A stretch of 64,000 nucleotides of DNA from Nephromyces sp. MM_2019 (Eukaryota; Apicomplexa; Aconoidasida; Nephromycida). The stretch is taken from contig JADHZB010000871.1 in the NCBI GenBank assembly GCA_015657535.1, positions 1 to 64,000 of the forward strand, given 5' to 3'. The notes under the pieces were generated by a model. That model did not search any database. It worked only from the letters and a program-made list of their open reading frames with translations, and was not told where the DNA came from. The translations under genes were made by a program, and so were the position numbers. Below, piece after piece: positions 23,219 to 36,900 of the stretch (positions are counted from its first letter, which is position 1; every line of letters starts with the position of its first letter).

Positions 23219-26200
23219 ATGTCAATTCAAATCATGAACCGCTCCTATTTCCTTGCCACCCATCTACGCATCTTACAAAAGGGAACTTCCTCGCTTTCTA
23301 CCCTCTTGGTTACTAAGCCCAATTCCCTTCTTGTTGAGAAAAATGTAAGGTACTTTTCTTCGTCTTCTCTGAGTGACTGGTGGTCGATACCTCGCTACCA
23401 ATACACCAAATATAGGATCACAAAACCTTGGAGTGAAACAACAGAATTTGAGGATATATTCCTTACTCAACCTTCGAAGTAAGTAATATTGATTTTAATG
23501 AGTTCCAAACCCTGTTTATACCAGAAATATTCCCCTTGTATAACCGCGAGGGAAAATACGTCTGTATTACTACCACTTACATATGATATGACCTCTTCTT
23601 ATATAGGCTTACATATGAATAAGAATTAAAGAAAAATGAAACAAGAATATTATTACTATCATACGCCGTACTTTAACTTACTTTGAACATATTCACAATT
23701 ACATTACTATATCAAATCTTTGCTTGTGACTCTAATCAGGGATGATTTCGCAAAGTTTAGCAAAGATACTCCATTATTTTTACGCTTCCTGAAACTGGTG
23801 ACAGATTTGGAAGGTAGACCACAGGCATTTGTTGACTTTGCTAAAAAGTAAGTGCTCGAACATATCTCCATCTACCTTACAATCGACCCTCATCATTGAT
23901 ACCACCTTCTTCGGACTAATATACTGAATCCTATTTACATGACATATCATAATTGATTCAACTTGTATATTTCTATATATATAGATTTGATTCTCAAATT
24001 TTTAACATACTTAACTTCATAAAAAAATGGGTAACATAGCTATCTCTAATAGTTAGTCTTAAACACCAAAGACTAATAAATACTTTCTACCCAATAATGA
24101 CCATATAAGTGAATTGTGTCAAAATATATAAAAACCAAAATTCGTTATATATTTTGATGATCTTCACCTAACAACTTACCCCTTTACACATAACAATGAA
24201 AAAAATCCCTTAATAAAACCTAAATCGTTTCTAAAGGTGCTCTGATGGATTAGTTGTTGAAAAAGATGTGTATATAACAAAGAAGGAACTAATAAATACA
24301 ATATGGAAGAATGGATACTCTGAAAGTGAAATGAATGCCTTTGAGATTGCATTTCCATCAGATTATCACTTTCACTATCCAGGTAACTTTTTATCATAAT
24401 ACACACTACTGCTAATTTTATACCCTATTTGATTATATCTATTTGATATCCAACATTAGACCAATTACTAACACTTACAAACCTCCTTTAGTTTAGAAAA
24501 ATTAAACCTTGAATTGATTTTTATAGAACTGGCTGTTTTATTCGATATATCTGAAGAAGACTGCTACAAGTATTGTCTGCGCCAGAGAGCGAGCAACCCA
24601 ACTGAATTAGTTGAACTCAATTACACCTCTCCACCTAATCTGGTCAGTAAAGAGTATTGATTTGTGTATTGATACAATAAATATCCCTTAGAACCCAAGA
24701 TCACACTCTTGGTATTCTCTATGCATCTGTAATTATCTTATTCCTATTACATTAGTGCACTAATACATACTACTTCTAAATACTCGACTTTTTCATTTTT
24801 GAAAATTATTTTCCTAACACAGGTCAGTGCATATGGTATAGTATTTGCCGGTGTATGGTATGGCTTGTCTAATACTGTCTTGGGTAATGCTTGGTTTTTG
24901 AGTAAAACTATCCCGTTCGGAGCTGTATTCTGGTTATTAGCGACACATTTTTAGTAAGTATAACTTATCCAAACTTCAATTCACATAATCATTTCCAAGT
25001 TATAATTACTTACACCCTTAATTTATCGATTAACTGCTCATCTTCTTATCCTTTGGCTTTCAGTAAAGATATGAAGAACTATTTCTGGGCTGAGGAGGCT
25101 ACATTACTTGACACTGCTCGCCATAATAAGGCTACAGGAGAAGAGCACGTATACAAACAAATGAAAAGTAATATAACAAATCTAACTCACTAATTTATCA
25201 GCAGGGTTTCCATCTTCAATATCTCATATAATTATTTTTCAGAATACGCAAATGATTCACGCTCTGTAACTTACCTTTCGACATTCAAGGATGATGTTCA
25301 ATCACAATTAGCCAAAGTAAATTACAATCTTACAAAATTTTACATAGATACACAACATTTGATGCTACTTATACCCATCCTATACACATCAAAACTCATG
25401 TCAACATAATACTCTACACCTCACCTATATACGAAAAATAATTCAAAGTAACAACAACTAATAGAGTTAATTATCTGTTGCAATGATTTCAATTATCCAT
25501 TTCTCTGAAAACAGTATCATGCGGCTATTGGGACACAATATAAAGAGGCACTCAACTCCAAACTTAAGCAAAAACTAAATGCAATTAAACAAGCTGAAAA
25601 CGACATACAGGGATCGCTACAACAGGTTAAGTCAACTATAGCTTACTTGATGTTTTAGAAATAAAAAGCTCACAAGATCTTTTCTTTTTTTCAATAATAA
25701 ACATGATAAACTGAGTGTTTCGAAAACTCTTTCGAAAGAATCAACACAACTGAAAACTATTTTTTATATAGTTACAAATTTCCCCCTTAAATACTCATAT
25801 TACCAAACTTCATTGAAACTTTTATATTTCTTTAGATGATTGTACAACAAGTTGTGGAGTCATTCAAGACTCAATTTAAGAATGACCCTGCTCTACAAGA
25901 AGCTGCCTTCAAATCGGCTTTAGGGATGATGGCCAATGAAAGTGGCGAGACAGCTCCCACTGATCCTGTAAATGAACATTTTAAAAATGCCTTCAAGGAG
26001 ATTCAGGTAAAAGATCGAATTTTATTTAAGAAACTTATTAATTGACAAACCTTTGCTTCAATACACGTGCAGAAGGTTGATTTCTCCTCGCCCGCAGCTC
26101 GACATTCATCAAACTCAATGATCAAGCAAATTGCAGAAGTTTTCCAGCAGAGAGAAAAAGAATTTTTAGATGCTTTCACGGTCAAGTAAGTTTATTTCCG

Positions 26201-26906
26201 CGTAGAAAATAGTTTTGTATATTAAAAATATTTATAAATAGAAAGGTTTGAATCATCTTTCTCACATCACTTTGAAATCTAGTTGAATCATTAATTTCTC
26301 ATGAATCTTCAACAGGGCTGACGAAGCTAATCAAGTCAAGGAACTTGTATCCAAATGCACAACGAATGGTATAGACTTTGATTTCTCTCAACTGACACCT
26401 CAGGAACATGCACAGCTTGAAAAACTGTACTATTCAATCAATCAAAAGTAACTATACTTGACTGTTGCACTCTAGAAGTTAAAAATTAAATAGCTATAGC
26501 TTTATATTGCTTTAATTATCAACCTCTCCAATTTTACATTGTACACTAATTTCATCGACATCTGAATCTCTTCTAAACTTAAGCAACTCTCATTTTGTTC
26601 ACTTTAAGGGTCGGATTTGAAGTACCTGATGAAACTCAATTCAAGCCATTGGATTCAATGGACGAAGCTTCTAATGAATATATCCAATATATCAATTCTG
26701 AGGTTAGATACTTTAGTATTTGAAATATTAAGTTAAGCTGCTATTTTCATTCTATCTACATCATGATTTGAATGCCCTAACATAATTTGTTTTCTTTCAA
26801 ACTTAAATACATTTTCGAAATTTAATATGAATTACCTCAGATGCAAAAGTCGATGAACATGATCAAGAAAAATCGCATGACCTCTTTTGCACAATCATTT
26901 GCATAA
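23219..26906 (+). CDS. Mitochondrial membrane/coiled-coil protein, possibly ATP synthase b-like
   Basis: Thirteen exons (23219-23478, 23740-23847, 24237-24382, 24527-24642, 24823-24953, 25064-25167, 25243-25316, 25515-25625, 25836-26006, 26073-26185, 26316-26447, 26609-26702, 26841-26906) join in phase to 541 residues. The N-terminus is rich in Arg, Ser, Thr and Leu with no acidic residue in its first 30, like a mitochondrial presequence. A hydrophobic pair lies near residues 214-255 (YGIVFAGVWYGL; FGAVFWLLATHFY). It is followed by about 290 residues of charged, helix-prone sequence (YKEALNSKLKQKLNAIKQAE). This membrane anchor plus long helical stalk resembles F-type ATP synthase b-like subunits of alveolates, but I cannot confirm homology by eye. 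The gene model is strong and the function tentative. Confidence 0.65.
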
Positions 26907-28412
26907 TCTGTTTTTTGATTCCTAGACAAAACGGATACATTGATTTAAACGATTTTACAAGATATATTATATGCAAATTAATTTTTGTAATATGGCCCCT
27001 TGAATGGGATTGTATTTTTCTCATCGCATTTTTCCTCCTTGGAAACCCCCATACTCTTATTTGTTAATTGATTTTACATAATTAGTATCTGTAAGTGAAT
27101 TTACACAATTGTGTGTGTGTAGAGTAGCACTCCCACTCTAAGAATTTTTTTTTTAAGTATGAATCACTTAAAAAGGCTAATTCTCCTATTCAAATTCTTA
27201 TTCTAGCGCTGATTCAAAAGAAGGAATATAAATATATATATATATATATTATTGGTTCAAATTTATAAATATTCTCAACAATTTGTTTCTCATAAAGCAC
27301 TACTAATCTTTTTGGTATATAGAATAGTTTAGAAAGAATAGGTAAAAATAGTCCTAAATTTTCTAATAAGTTCTATCAAGGAATATTTTAAGAATTGTAC
27401 AACCCAACCTACATAATGAAGATATTTTAGAACATATAAGAATTTAAAAACAATATATTATTAAGAATTCGAAAAAGCTAGAACAATAAGACTTCACGGA
27501 CTTTGGCCCGAATAAAAAAATTACTTGTATAATAAAATTAACTAGTTCCGACTAAGCAATGAGGATACAATAAAGGCAGAAGAATAAATATATAAATCGT
27601 CTTCCTTTTAAGGGAGTAAAATTTGATTTTTACTTAAGAATTCAGGAATCCAGTGCTTTATTAGGGTTGATTCATCAGGCCTTGACAACATTTTCAATTA
27701 GTCAAATGAAAAATTTACTTAGGGACACTATTCATCTAATTCAAACTCTATCCATATTAATCTTGCTTTGAAATATTTTTGTATTTATTGTACATTTTAT
27801 TTTAAATTATTATACTGGATCATAATTATCACGAATTTTCAAATATAGTATAAATATTCTTTCAAAAGAAATTTAATTTTATCTTTCGAGAAAAAAGATG
27901 AAAGAAAATAAGGTAGCTTATTTTTTCTAAGCTATTATTACAGGTGGAAAAAGTCTTTTAAGTTTATATTATTATTATTAAAAAAAAAACCATATTAAAA
28001 GAGAAATTAATTATATATATAAATTCAGGATTGACCTCAATTCTTGAAAAAAAAGAAAAACTAACAAACAAAGCAGTATTGATTAATTTCAACTAACTTG
28101 ACTAACTCAAAAATACTGTTTTGAAAAATGTATCAATCATATATTTGTCTTTTAAAGTACAATATCAATATTGATATTGGTATGTTAATGGTTTAAAAAA
28201 AAGCTCTCAGGAGTTTTTTTTGATACATCAATACTGAAAATTAAAATGAAAGGCTTATCATAATTTACAAAAATCATTTTGTATGTGCTCTTACTATAAT
28301 TCTTATTTTCTACAGATAAGTTTTTAAAGATTACATATATTATTTATTACCTTAAGACTAATACATAGAAGACTCACCTAGAAATCTAATTGCCTGTTAA
28401 TAAGATATAATC
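26907..28412. other. Convergent intergenic region, nothing recognised
   Basis: AT-rich 3' flanks of two convergent genes. A short TG run (about 27111-27120) and TA run (about 27233-27249) occur. No coding exon is seen. Confidence 0.6.
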
Positions 28413-30937
28413 TTACATAAAAGAAGGGTTATATATATTATGTGTGAAATTCTCATCACATAATTTGAAATGTAAATTGAATGGTTGGTTAAAATTCTGA
28501 TTATAATAAGGGTCACAAAATAATGTAGCTTTGGGTGAAAAATTCGGATATATAGGAAGAGGAGGTGGATTAGGAATGTGAAATTGTGGTTCAATAGAAG
28601 GTCCACTATTAGGAGAATAATATACAAAAGGTGCAGGTCTCTGAATACGATTAAATAAAGTTGGAGGCCTAGGATTATTAGGTTGTGGAAAAGATTTCAT
28701 CAGGGGATTATCAGCTTTATAATTACAAAATGGATGATATTGTTGAAGATTTCCATTAACTGCATGGTTTGGATATGGAGGGGGTGGATGAGGATCGTAG
28801 TGGCATTTAAGATTATTGGGTGGTGGGTTGGGACGTAAAGGCTGGGACTTAGAAATTATTGATTTAGGAGTCTTTGTATATGAGCAATTTACTCTTCCCG
28901 GGCTAACTGTAGTATTACGTTTACTTTTGATACATTTAGCACTGTTGTTCTTATTTTGGTTATTTTGTGGTGCTGTTTTGTTTAGAGGATTCTGAAAGGT
29001 AGTCCTATTTGGTGATAATTTCGTGTTATAGTTATTGTGATAAAAATTCATGTTAGGATCTGATTCGTATAAATCATCTGGAATGTTCAATTTCTCAATT
29101 TTATCTTCCAAGTTATTAGTTTTCTTACGTAAATTCCAGTGGTTTTCATCTCTTGTAGGTGCTTTTTCATGTGGTAAAAAGCAATTTATAGAATTACTCA
29201 TATCTGTTGATGATTCAATTTCGTTGACATTTACCAATCGGGCATGTCCATAACTAGTAAAGCCTGAATGTTTTTTATTTAGATCAAAATCGACTATACT
29301 AAACTTTTTAACTAGCTGTGGAGAATAGCTTCGATTTAGAGTTTTGTCTATTAAAGGTAGGTTAGCCTCATTACAACTTTGTTTGTCTGATCGAGGTGTA
29401 TAGTGACTCAATTGACCTCCATTCATATGCATATGAGGGCTAAGATTTAAGAATTGTACTGGAGGTAGCTGTGGGTTAGATGGTGTGGACACTTGACCAT
29501 TAGGTAAGTGGAATGGAGGGATATGTCCATAAGGTAGTGGTGAGTAACTTGTTGGATTCGTTGAGACTTTTGATTGAGGGTAGTTCACGCAATTGATGGC
29601 ATGATAATTGTATTTAGCTACAGGTAGCTGTATTGGAAGTTTTTGAGCTTTCTTTTTGTCTTCTATTTCAGCTTTGATTGATTTATTAAACGTATTTGAC
29701 TGTTCATCCTTGTTTGGTACCTTAAAAGAACGTGGTACTTCTACCACTTTTGCAAAAGTTTGAATTGGAGAGGCCTTTTTGATGTTAGTTTTAGTTTTCA
29801 ATTGTTCCTGAGGCTTGTGTATATTATTGGCACAACCTCTGTTATCATTTGTTCTTAATTTGGCTGAAAAATGATCTTTCGAATCTTTAGGTTTATAGTA
29901 CTTGTCGTTAGTTTTTGGTTTAGCATTATTGATTAACGGTGGAATATTAAAATTTGGTTCCAAATCAATTGGTGAGAGGGAACTAGATCCTATATTATCA
30001 GATTTAGAGTTTACTTGTTTTGATTTATTAAGCTGGTGATCATTTTCTCCAATAGTTATACCCAAAATTTGATATGCTTCATTTAAATTATTAATAAGCT
30101 CGATTTTATGCTGGCTACGAATTGAATTAGGTGCTTGTGTTTGTGCTTCATTTAGGAATTTCTTTTCTGCTAAAGTAGGAGTGAATTCATTGTTATTAGG
30201 AATCCATATCTTGTTCTTATCCTCACATCGTTTGAGATATTCAGCAAAGTCATATCGAAATATTCGATCATAAGCTAGACTAGTTTTAGTTTTGGTGTCT
30301 TTCTCAGTGTTGGCATTGTCTGGCTCTTCAGTATGATTATTTTCCCCTTGTTGTTCCTATGAATCAGAAAAGAGTGGTGATATGAAAACTCAAAATAAAT
30401 AATATCATTTCATGTTAATTCTATTTATTAATACATGTATCGATCGTTTCAGAAATAATATCAAGATAAATATACCCAAGCCAGTCAAAGGGAATATATA
30501 ATGAAAAAATTAGAGTGATTGATCAAAATTATTCAAATATTACTAACTTCATTAAACTCGTCTAAAAAAAAGTCAACCGGATTGGAAAATTTCAGGGTAT
30601 CTTGGAAATTTTTTGTTGAATTGTCAAAATCACTAGGGCTTAATATTTGTGTTTCTAAGTTGATGGGAAAGATGTTTGTTAAATCAGTGTTTATCAAGTC
30701 ATCATCAACTCGTTTTGGAAAAAATGGATCATTGAAATATGAGAAATCTGTGACCTCGAGTTTTTTAGGTGAGGAGTCCTTTGACTTTTTATTTTGTAAA
30801 GCCAAATTTTGTTTACAAGCATTGCCAACCGAAATAGTTGTTGGTGATAAACATATTCTATTAAAAAAATTTTCAACTTGCTCTCTACTAGGAAATTCAA
30901 ATGATGTATTGTTATCAGGTTCAAGGTCAATTACCAT
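28413..30937 (-). CDS. Pro/Asn/Gln-rich, probably disordered protein of unknown function
   Basis: Two exons, 30548-30937 and 28413-30356, joined in phase 0 give 777 residues. The first ATG sits in a strong GCCATGG context. The first 130 residues are acidic, with FF and FFLDEF motifs. A conserved-looking segment at about 150-200 (YDRIFRYDFAEYLKR; KIWIPNNNEFTP) could be a short binding motif. The rest is low complexity and rich in Pro, Asn, Lys, Ser and Tyr, ending in proline-rich blocks such as HPPPPYPNHAVNG. Such composition is common in mRNA-granule and translation-repression proteins, but no domain supports that here. An internal-start model beginning at 30065 would miss the N-terminal third. 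Confidence 0.7.
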
Positions 30938-33927
30938 GGCGGAATTTTTAATATATCCTCAGCTATAAATACAAACACAAGTCATAACAAAGTTTTTATA
31001 TTATTAATTCTTGTTATTTTACTAAACACTGAGCTTGACTATTTCATTTCTTAATTTGTAAAACTGAACGCAGATTTATAACTCTTAAAATACTTAAATA
31101 TCTTTAAAAGTATCTCTATATCTATTCTTTACTTAATTAATCCATGCAGATTAGTTCCTCATTATTGTGAATCTCACTTGTAATAAAGTTAGCAGCGAGT
31201 AGTGAAAGATGTATATATAATTCTAAGAATTTTGAAGCAAAACTTCACTATGCCTAGAGTTCTACCAGGATGTTCTAAGATTAATTATTATGATTGCATA
31301 AAAACTAATGTAAAACTCACCTCAAGGCGTTTATGTATATTGGCCTTGTAACGTTTGGAAGTATATAATACTCACCCAATTTCGGATAAAACATAAAGGT
31401 TCTAGAAATGTAGAATCTTTGTCCAATTTTTCAGGAATTAGATTAAATCTGAAATTGATGCTTTTTTTCCCCATAGGTTAAACGTAAGATTAATAGTGAA
31501 ATTATAAGCATTTTCCTGATCTTAATTTAAAGTCTTTAATATAAAATTCTCAACTTTAACATCAAAACCTAACATCCATGATTTCAATATTGTGAAAATC
31601 TTGAATTGTATTTATAGAATTTTAAAATCTTTAAATTAATGAAGGAAAGACTCATAATTGAATTAATTTGAATTTATATACTAATAACTTTTTAATAAAT
31701 ATTTGAATAATTCTTAAAGTCATAAACGTAATTATATCAAATTAATTATTCAATTAAATCTAGAACCTTGTTTGAGTTTGTATGAGGAGGAGATTGCCTT
31801 TCTTAATTTTGTTATATCAATTAAAGTGAGACGAGTATTTTTACTTTTGTCAATTTTTTTTAAGTAAATATTTTTCCTTGTGTTAATCTCATTCAAACTG
31901 GAAATATCCAGCTCCATTTAAAGTAAATTTATCAATAATAGAGTAGTTATAGATACTCTGGATCAGCAAGAATTCTTATTAAGAGACAAGATCTTGAATT
32001 GATAAAATAAAATTTCATAATATAGTTTTTCAATTTATGAATCATATTTTTCTATTTACTAGAATTGTTTGTGTTAGTTATGTGTCTTTATAAACATAAA
32101 AATAAAAATCCCTATAAGTTTTGAAAGATGGATGATAAAATAAATTTAATCTATGCAATGGAAACAAGGAGTTAAAAACAATTAAATTGTTTCACTTTTT
32201 AGGTATACTAGACATCGAATATATAAACATTAGGTTTATATTTCATATTTATATAACATCCTTTGAATTATAATTATAAAAGCAAGACACAATTGTATTC
32301 ACTGCAATATATTTGGAAAAGGTAACATAATAAACTAAAAAACAGCAGAAATTATTATAGATAATTGTTATTTATACTTTAATTTGATACTCAGAAGCAA
32401 AGGAGAAAACCTTGGATCAATATAAAAGTGTTTATGCATCTATGAAAATAATTCTTTTATTTTAAAAATTAATTTTTTCCAAAATTTGATTGTTCAGGAT
32501 ATTAATTAAAATAATTTTTTTATGAAATATTACATGAGATAAAGTTTATATGTTAATAGTCTAAAGTCACAGATTGATATTCTGTCTTGTCTTCTAACTA
32601 AATTTAATTTAGTAAGATAAAGCAAAGTTTCGTTAGTTTTTGAGATAGCTAGAACACCCAAATTTAAGACTTTGTTATAATTTTGCAAGACATATACAAT
32701 AACGGTGTATTTGGTAGAGATGTTTAATTAAATATATATATTTTTTTAATAACTGCATATACTCTTACTCGTTTGAAAAATATATTCCTCTATTTCAAAT
32801 TTAACAAATTTTCATACCTCACATTAATGGCTTGTGTTGTTTCGATGCACACCACTTGTTAAATATGTCAGCATATTTGTTATTAAGACACAACATATTT
32901 ATAAACACATTTGTATATAGTTTATTACACAAAAATTTTGGGGTAATTACTTAGATGTTCTCTACCTTGGGGTATTTTTCACAGTTAATACTATCAAACC
33001 TATCTTTTACAAACATGCTTACACAATACCAGTATGATAAAATTTACAATGTAGTTTAAACACTAATTTATTCAAGAATTAATAATTTAAAAATATCATT
33101 ATAGCAAAATTGAACAAACGTGTAGGAATTGGCCAATCTCAAATAATTTAGAAAAGTATTTTGTTTTATAAAAAATTAATTTTCACTACTTAATATAAAA
33201 GATTCTTGGTTTCTATAAAGGGAATATAATAATACTAACTTCGACGCAAAAGCGAGAGCAACGTTTGCTTGTGTATAATATAATCTTTTTATAAGTCATA
33301 GAAAATCTAAATATTTGAATTGAATCATAAGCCAATAATTTATTATAAAATGACTGAAGTATCTTGCTTCAGCTGCCAATTAATTTAGCTATGTTATATA
33401 TTATAAATATTTACTTACATTCAGTATGTTTTCAAATAGCTTAAGCTACCTAAAATTTCGCACTACCTACCTACCAAAAATTTGAGGTTTACATAACTTT
33501 TTTTTATTAGTTAAAAGAGTCCTAAAAACGTTAATAATATTAGGGCACATGTGACGGCAGGAGAAAAGTCACACTAACACATAAAGTTTGTGATATGATT
33601 TAAATAATACTTAAGAGTTATCATGTAGTCATCATGTGTGACAACTAACATCAGTTATGTTGCAATGATATCATATATTCATTCACTTGGTACTAACTAA
33701 GCCTTTTTCAATTTATCTAACTTATAATTATTCCTTCCCCATAATTAATTATATATATATATGTTATGTATACATACTGTACTTGAAACCATAAATTTAT
33801 ACATTAAGAATACCACTTGTTCAATTAGAATCCCTTTGATACACGTAGACACATAACCAGATCAATGATATTTGTTTATGAAACTAAAATCACTGTTTAC
33901 TAATGTTTGATTGACTAAACACACAAG
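30938..33927. other. 3-kb gene-poor AT-rich divergent intergenic region
   Basis: No splice-supported exon, tRNA-like fold or long repeat was recognised. It separates the disordered-protein gene (minus) from the purine fusion gene (plus) and must contain both promoters. Confidence 0.55.
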
Positions 33928-36900
33928 ATGTCTGATGAAATAAACCATTACTGTGGCATTGCCATGGTTAGGCTATTAAAGCCTATTGAATTCTTCATTA
34001 ACAAGTATCATTCTATCTTCTATGGGCTAAACTTACTCTACCCTTTGATGGAGAAACAGCGAAATAGAGGTATGTATATACACATACTCCGACATAACAT
34101 ACAGCTAAGTACATCTAACATTTCAGGTCAAGATGGTGCTGGTATTGCTAGCATCAAATTAGATATGGACCCAGGCCATCGCTATCTAGATATGCAGAGA
34201 TCAGTACATAAAGACCCCATTAGCGATGTTATTGAATTGTGTAAGGAGGAAGCAAAGAAGGGCCTTTCAGAATTACCTAAGGGATTCGAAGAAAATTCAC
34301 GATTACTCAAGCATCAAGTGCCTTTCACAGGTATTGCATAAGCGAACATTTTAACCTATCATTGATAAACATCCTTATCATCATGAGTGGTACATGATAC
34401 AAAACTCTTCCTATTTTTAATTGATTAATAAAAGATACCTCGAGTTTTGTGGTGTATTTTATATGCTTCATAACACATGTATAACCAGTCTTTGAACTTC
34501 GGAATTCAATCCTGGGCTTATCTTCAACATATTTTTGACAATTAAATGCTTGATATTTGCCTGAAACATATTTAATTTTAATATAAAAATTATTTAAAAT
34601 ACATACGAAATCAGGTGAGCTCTTCCTTGGGCATGTTAGATATGGTACAGATAGTGAAAATTGCCACACAAAGTGCCATCCCGTACCAAACGTAAACAAT
34701 TGGCCAACACGAAGCTTGGTATTGGCTGGAAATTTCAACCTAACTAACCTCGATGAATTATTTTCGGAACTTATTTCATATGGTCAACATCCACGAGAAA
34801 AATCGGATACTGTTACACTTATTGAAGACCTTTCATATTTACTAGATGTAGAAAATCAAGAATTGTACTCGAAATTCTATTCACAAGGCTATGATGTACC
34901 TACATGCTTCCAAAAGATAGCTGAAAACCTTAATATGTTTAGGATACTACGTCATGCAGCCAAACGTTGGGATGGTGGCTATTGTTTGGGTGGTATGTTG
35001 GGTAAGTATTTCTACTTGATTCACTTATGGCATCAGGGATAGATATACATCTACCCTCTCATATCCATACCACATTATATCACAACTTATCTCCTTACAA
35101 ATTTACCCAAACATAAATATCTTCCGGTCCTGAATTATGCACCCCTTTCACAAACTTCTACACATTCTCAAATCCTTTTAAACACTCTCACACATACTTA
35201 TATCCTCATATCTATTCACTTATTTTCCTTGATGCACTTATATATGTAACAAGAACCAGTACCACTCATATACACACAAAAATGATAAATCTCCTGTTGA
35301 AATATAGATATTTATAGCAATTTTACCTCACTCAATCATCTAAGATAATCTGAATAGCTAACTTCAATTATTCATCAAATTTTTCAAAAATATATACAGG
35401 GCATGGTGATATGTTTGCTTTAAGAGATCCAAATGGTATTAGGCCTTGCTATTACTACATCTCAGATGAAATATGTATTGTTGCAAGTGAAAGGCCTGTT
35501 ATACAATCTGTTTTAAAAGTATGTTAAAATTGACTAATTACATATACAAAGAATTTCTTGGCATTATCATTATATATATGTATAAATAATAATAGGCAGA
35601 TACATGTGAAGTTAAGGAATTACAGCCGGGGCATGCACTACTCGTTAAACGAGATGGGACGATAGCTATCGAAAGAGTTACATCAGTCGCACCAGAATTA
35701 AAGTGTAGCTTCGAAAGGATATATTTCTCAAGGTATATACACCAGTAAAATAATCTTAAAAAAGGAAAATCTTGCCATACACATTCGTAGCAGGATCATA
35801 CATAGATAATACACATCCATGATATACATAAAAGCACTCTATTCTTATTCCGCATTATATATTTATTCACATATAATAGGGGAGGAGATAGCGAAATCTA
35901 TAAAGAACGTCTTAGGTTAGGAGAAATGTTATCCCAGCCTGTACTTGAAACATGTGATTATGATATGTCTAATATGATAATCTCATTTGTACCAAACACA
36001 TCTGAAATCTGCTACTATGGCCTGTTAAATGGTATGTAAAGAAAATCAGTTGTGTGTATTTTGAATCATCCAAAAATCATCTATATACTTTAGGCTTAAA
36101 TACAAAAATGTGTGAAATCTTGGACCAAGGATGGGACAATAAGAAGCTACCATCAGATCAGGTTTTTATACGTTCACTATAATTATTTTTATTTTTATTT
36201 TTATTTTTTGATTTTGTACACACACACCACCATAAATATTATATTTACAGATTATGTCATCTCAAGTTCGTACAGGCAAGGTACTCACAAAAGATGCCAA
36301 AATACGTACATTTATACAAGAAGATAACTCAAGAGATAACTTGGTGTGTTCATATGTATATATATATATATATATATTGTAGGATGTGTTATTTATTTAT
36401 TTATTGCACAGCGTTTATTCCAAATACCTTGGTAAAGTTATTTCATAGCTATATTATTCTTAAAGTTTTACTATGTAATTTACTACTTGGAAAAATTTAT
36501 ATTTTGTGCTTATATGTACAAGTACACACACATTTATATGTGTAAATAATTTCCGAATTCATGTGTAACTTTTTTTAGTCCAATACACACTATTTATGAT
36601 ATTACTATAACATTAACATTTCACTATAAACCCTATAAATTAAAAATACCAATCATACCTTACCTATTCTCAACACCTAATCTTACTATTATGCATATAT
36701 AATATTACATGATTTATATACTGATAGCTATTATATCTATCTTTATTAGATATCACTTGCATATGATATTACGTACGATTGTGTTGGGGCCAACGATATA
36801 CTAGTAATGGTAGATGACTCTATAGTTAGAGGGGCTACAATGAAGAATTCTATCTTATTTAATTTACAACGTTTAAAACCTAAAAAGGTTGTGATTGTAT

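Noticed and set aside
30519..30968. 149-residue plus-strand ORF
   Set aside because: It lies antisense to the first exon of the disordered-protein gene, whose minus-strand start has a strong context and an in-phase splice to the next exon.
34325..34738. 137-residue minus-strand ORF
   Set aside because: It lies antisense to PurF exon 3 and its intron; the plus strand carries the GHVRYGT and AGNFNLTN motifs.
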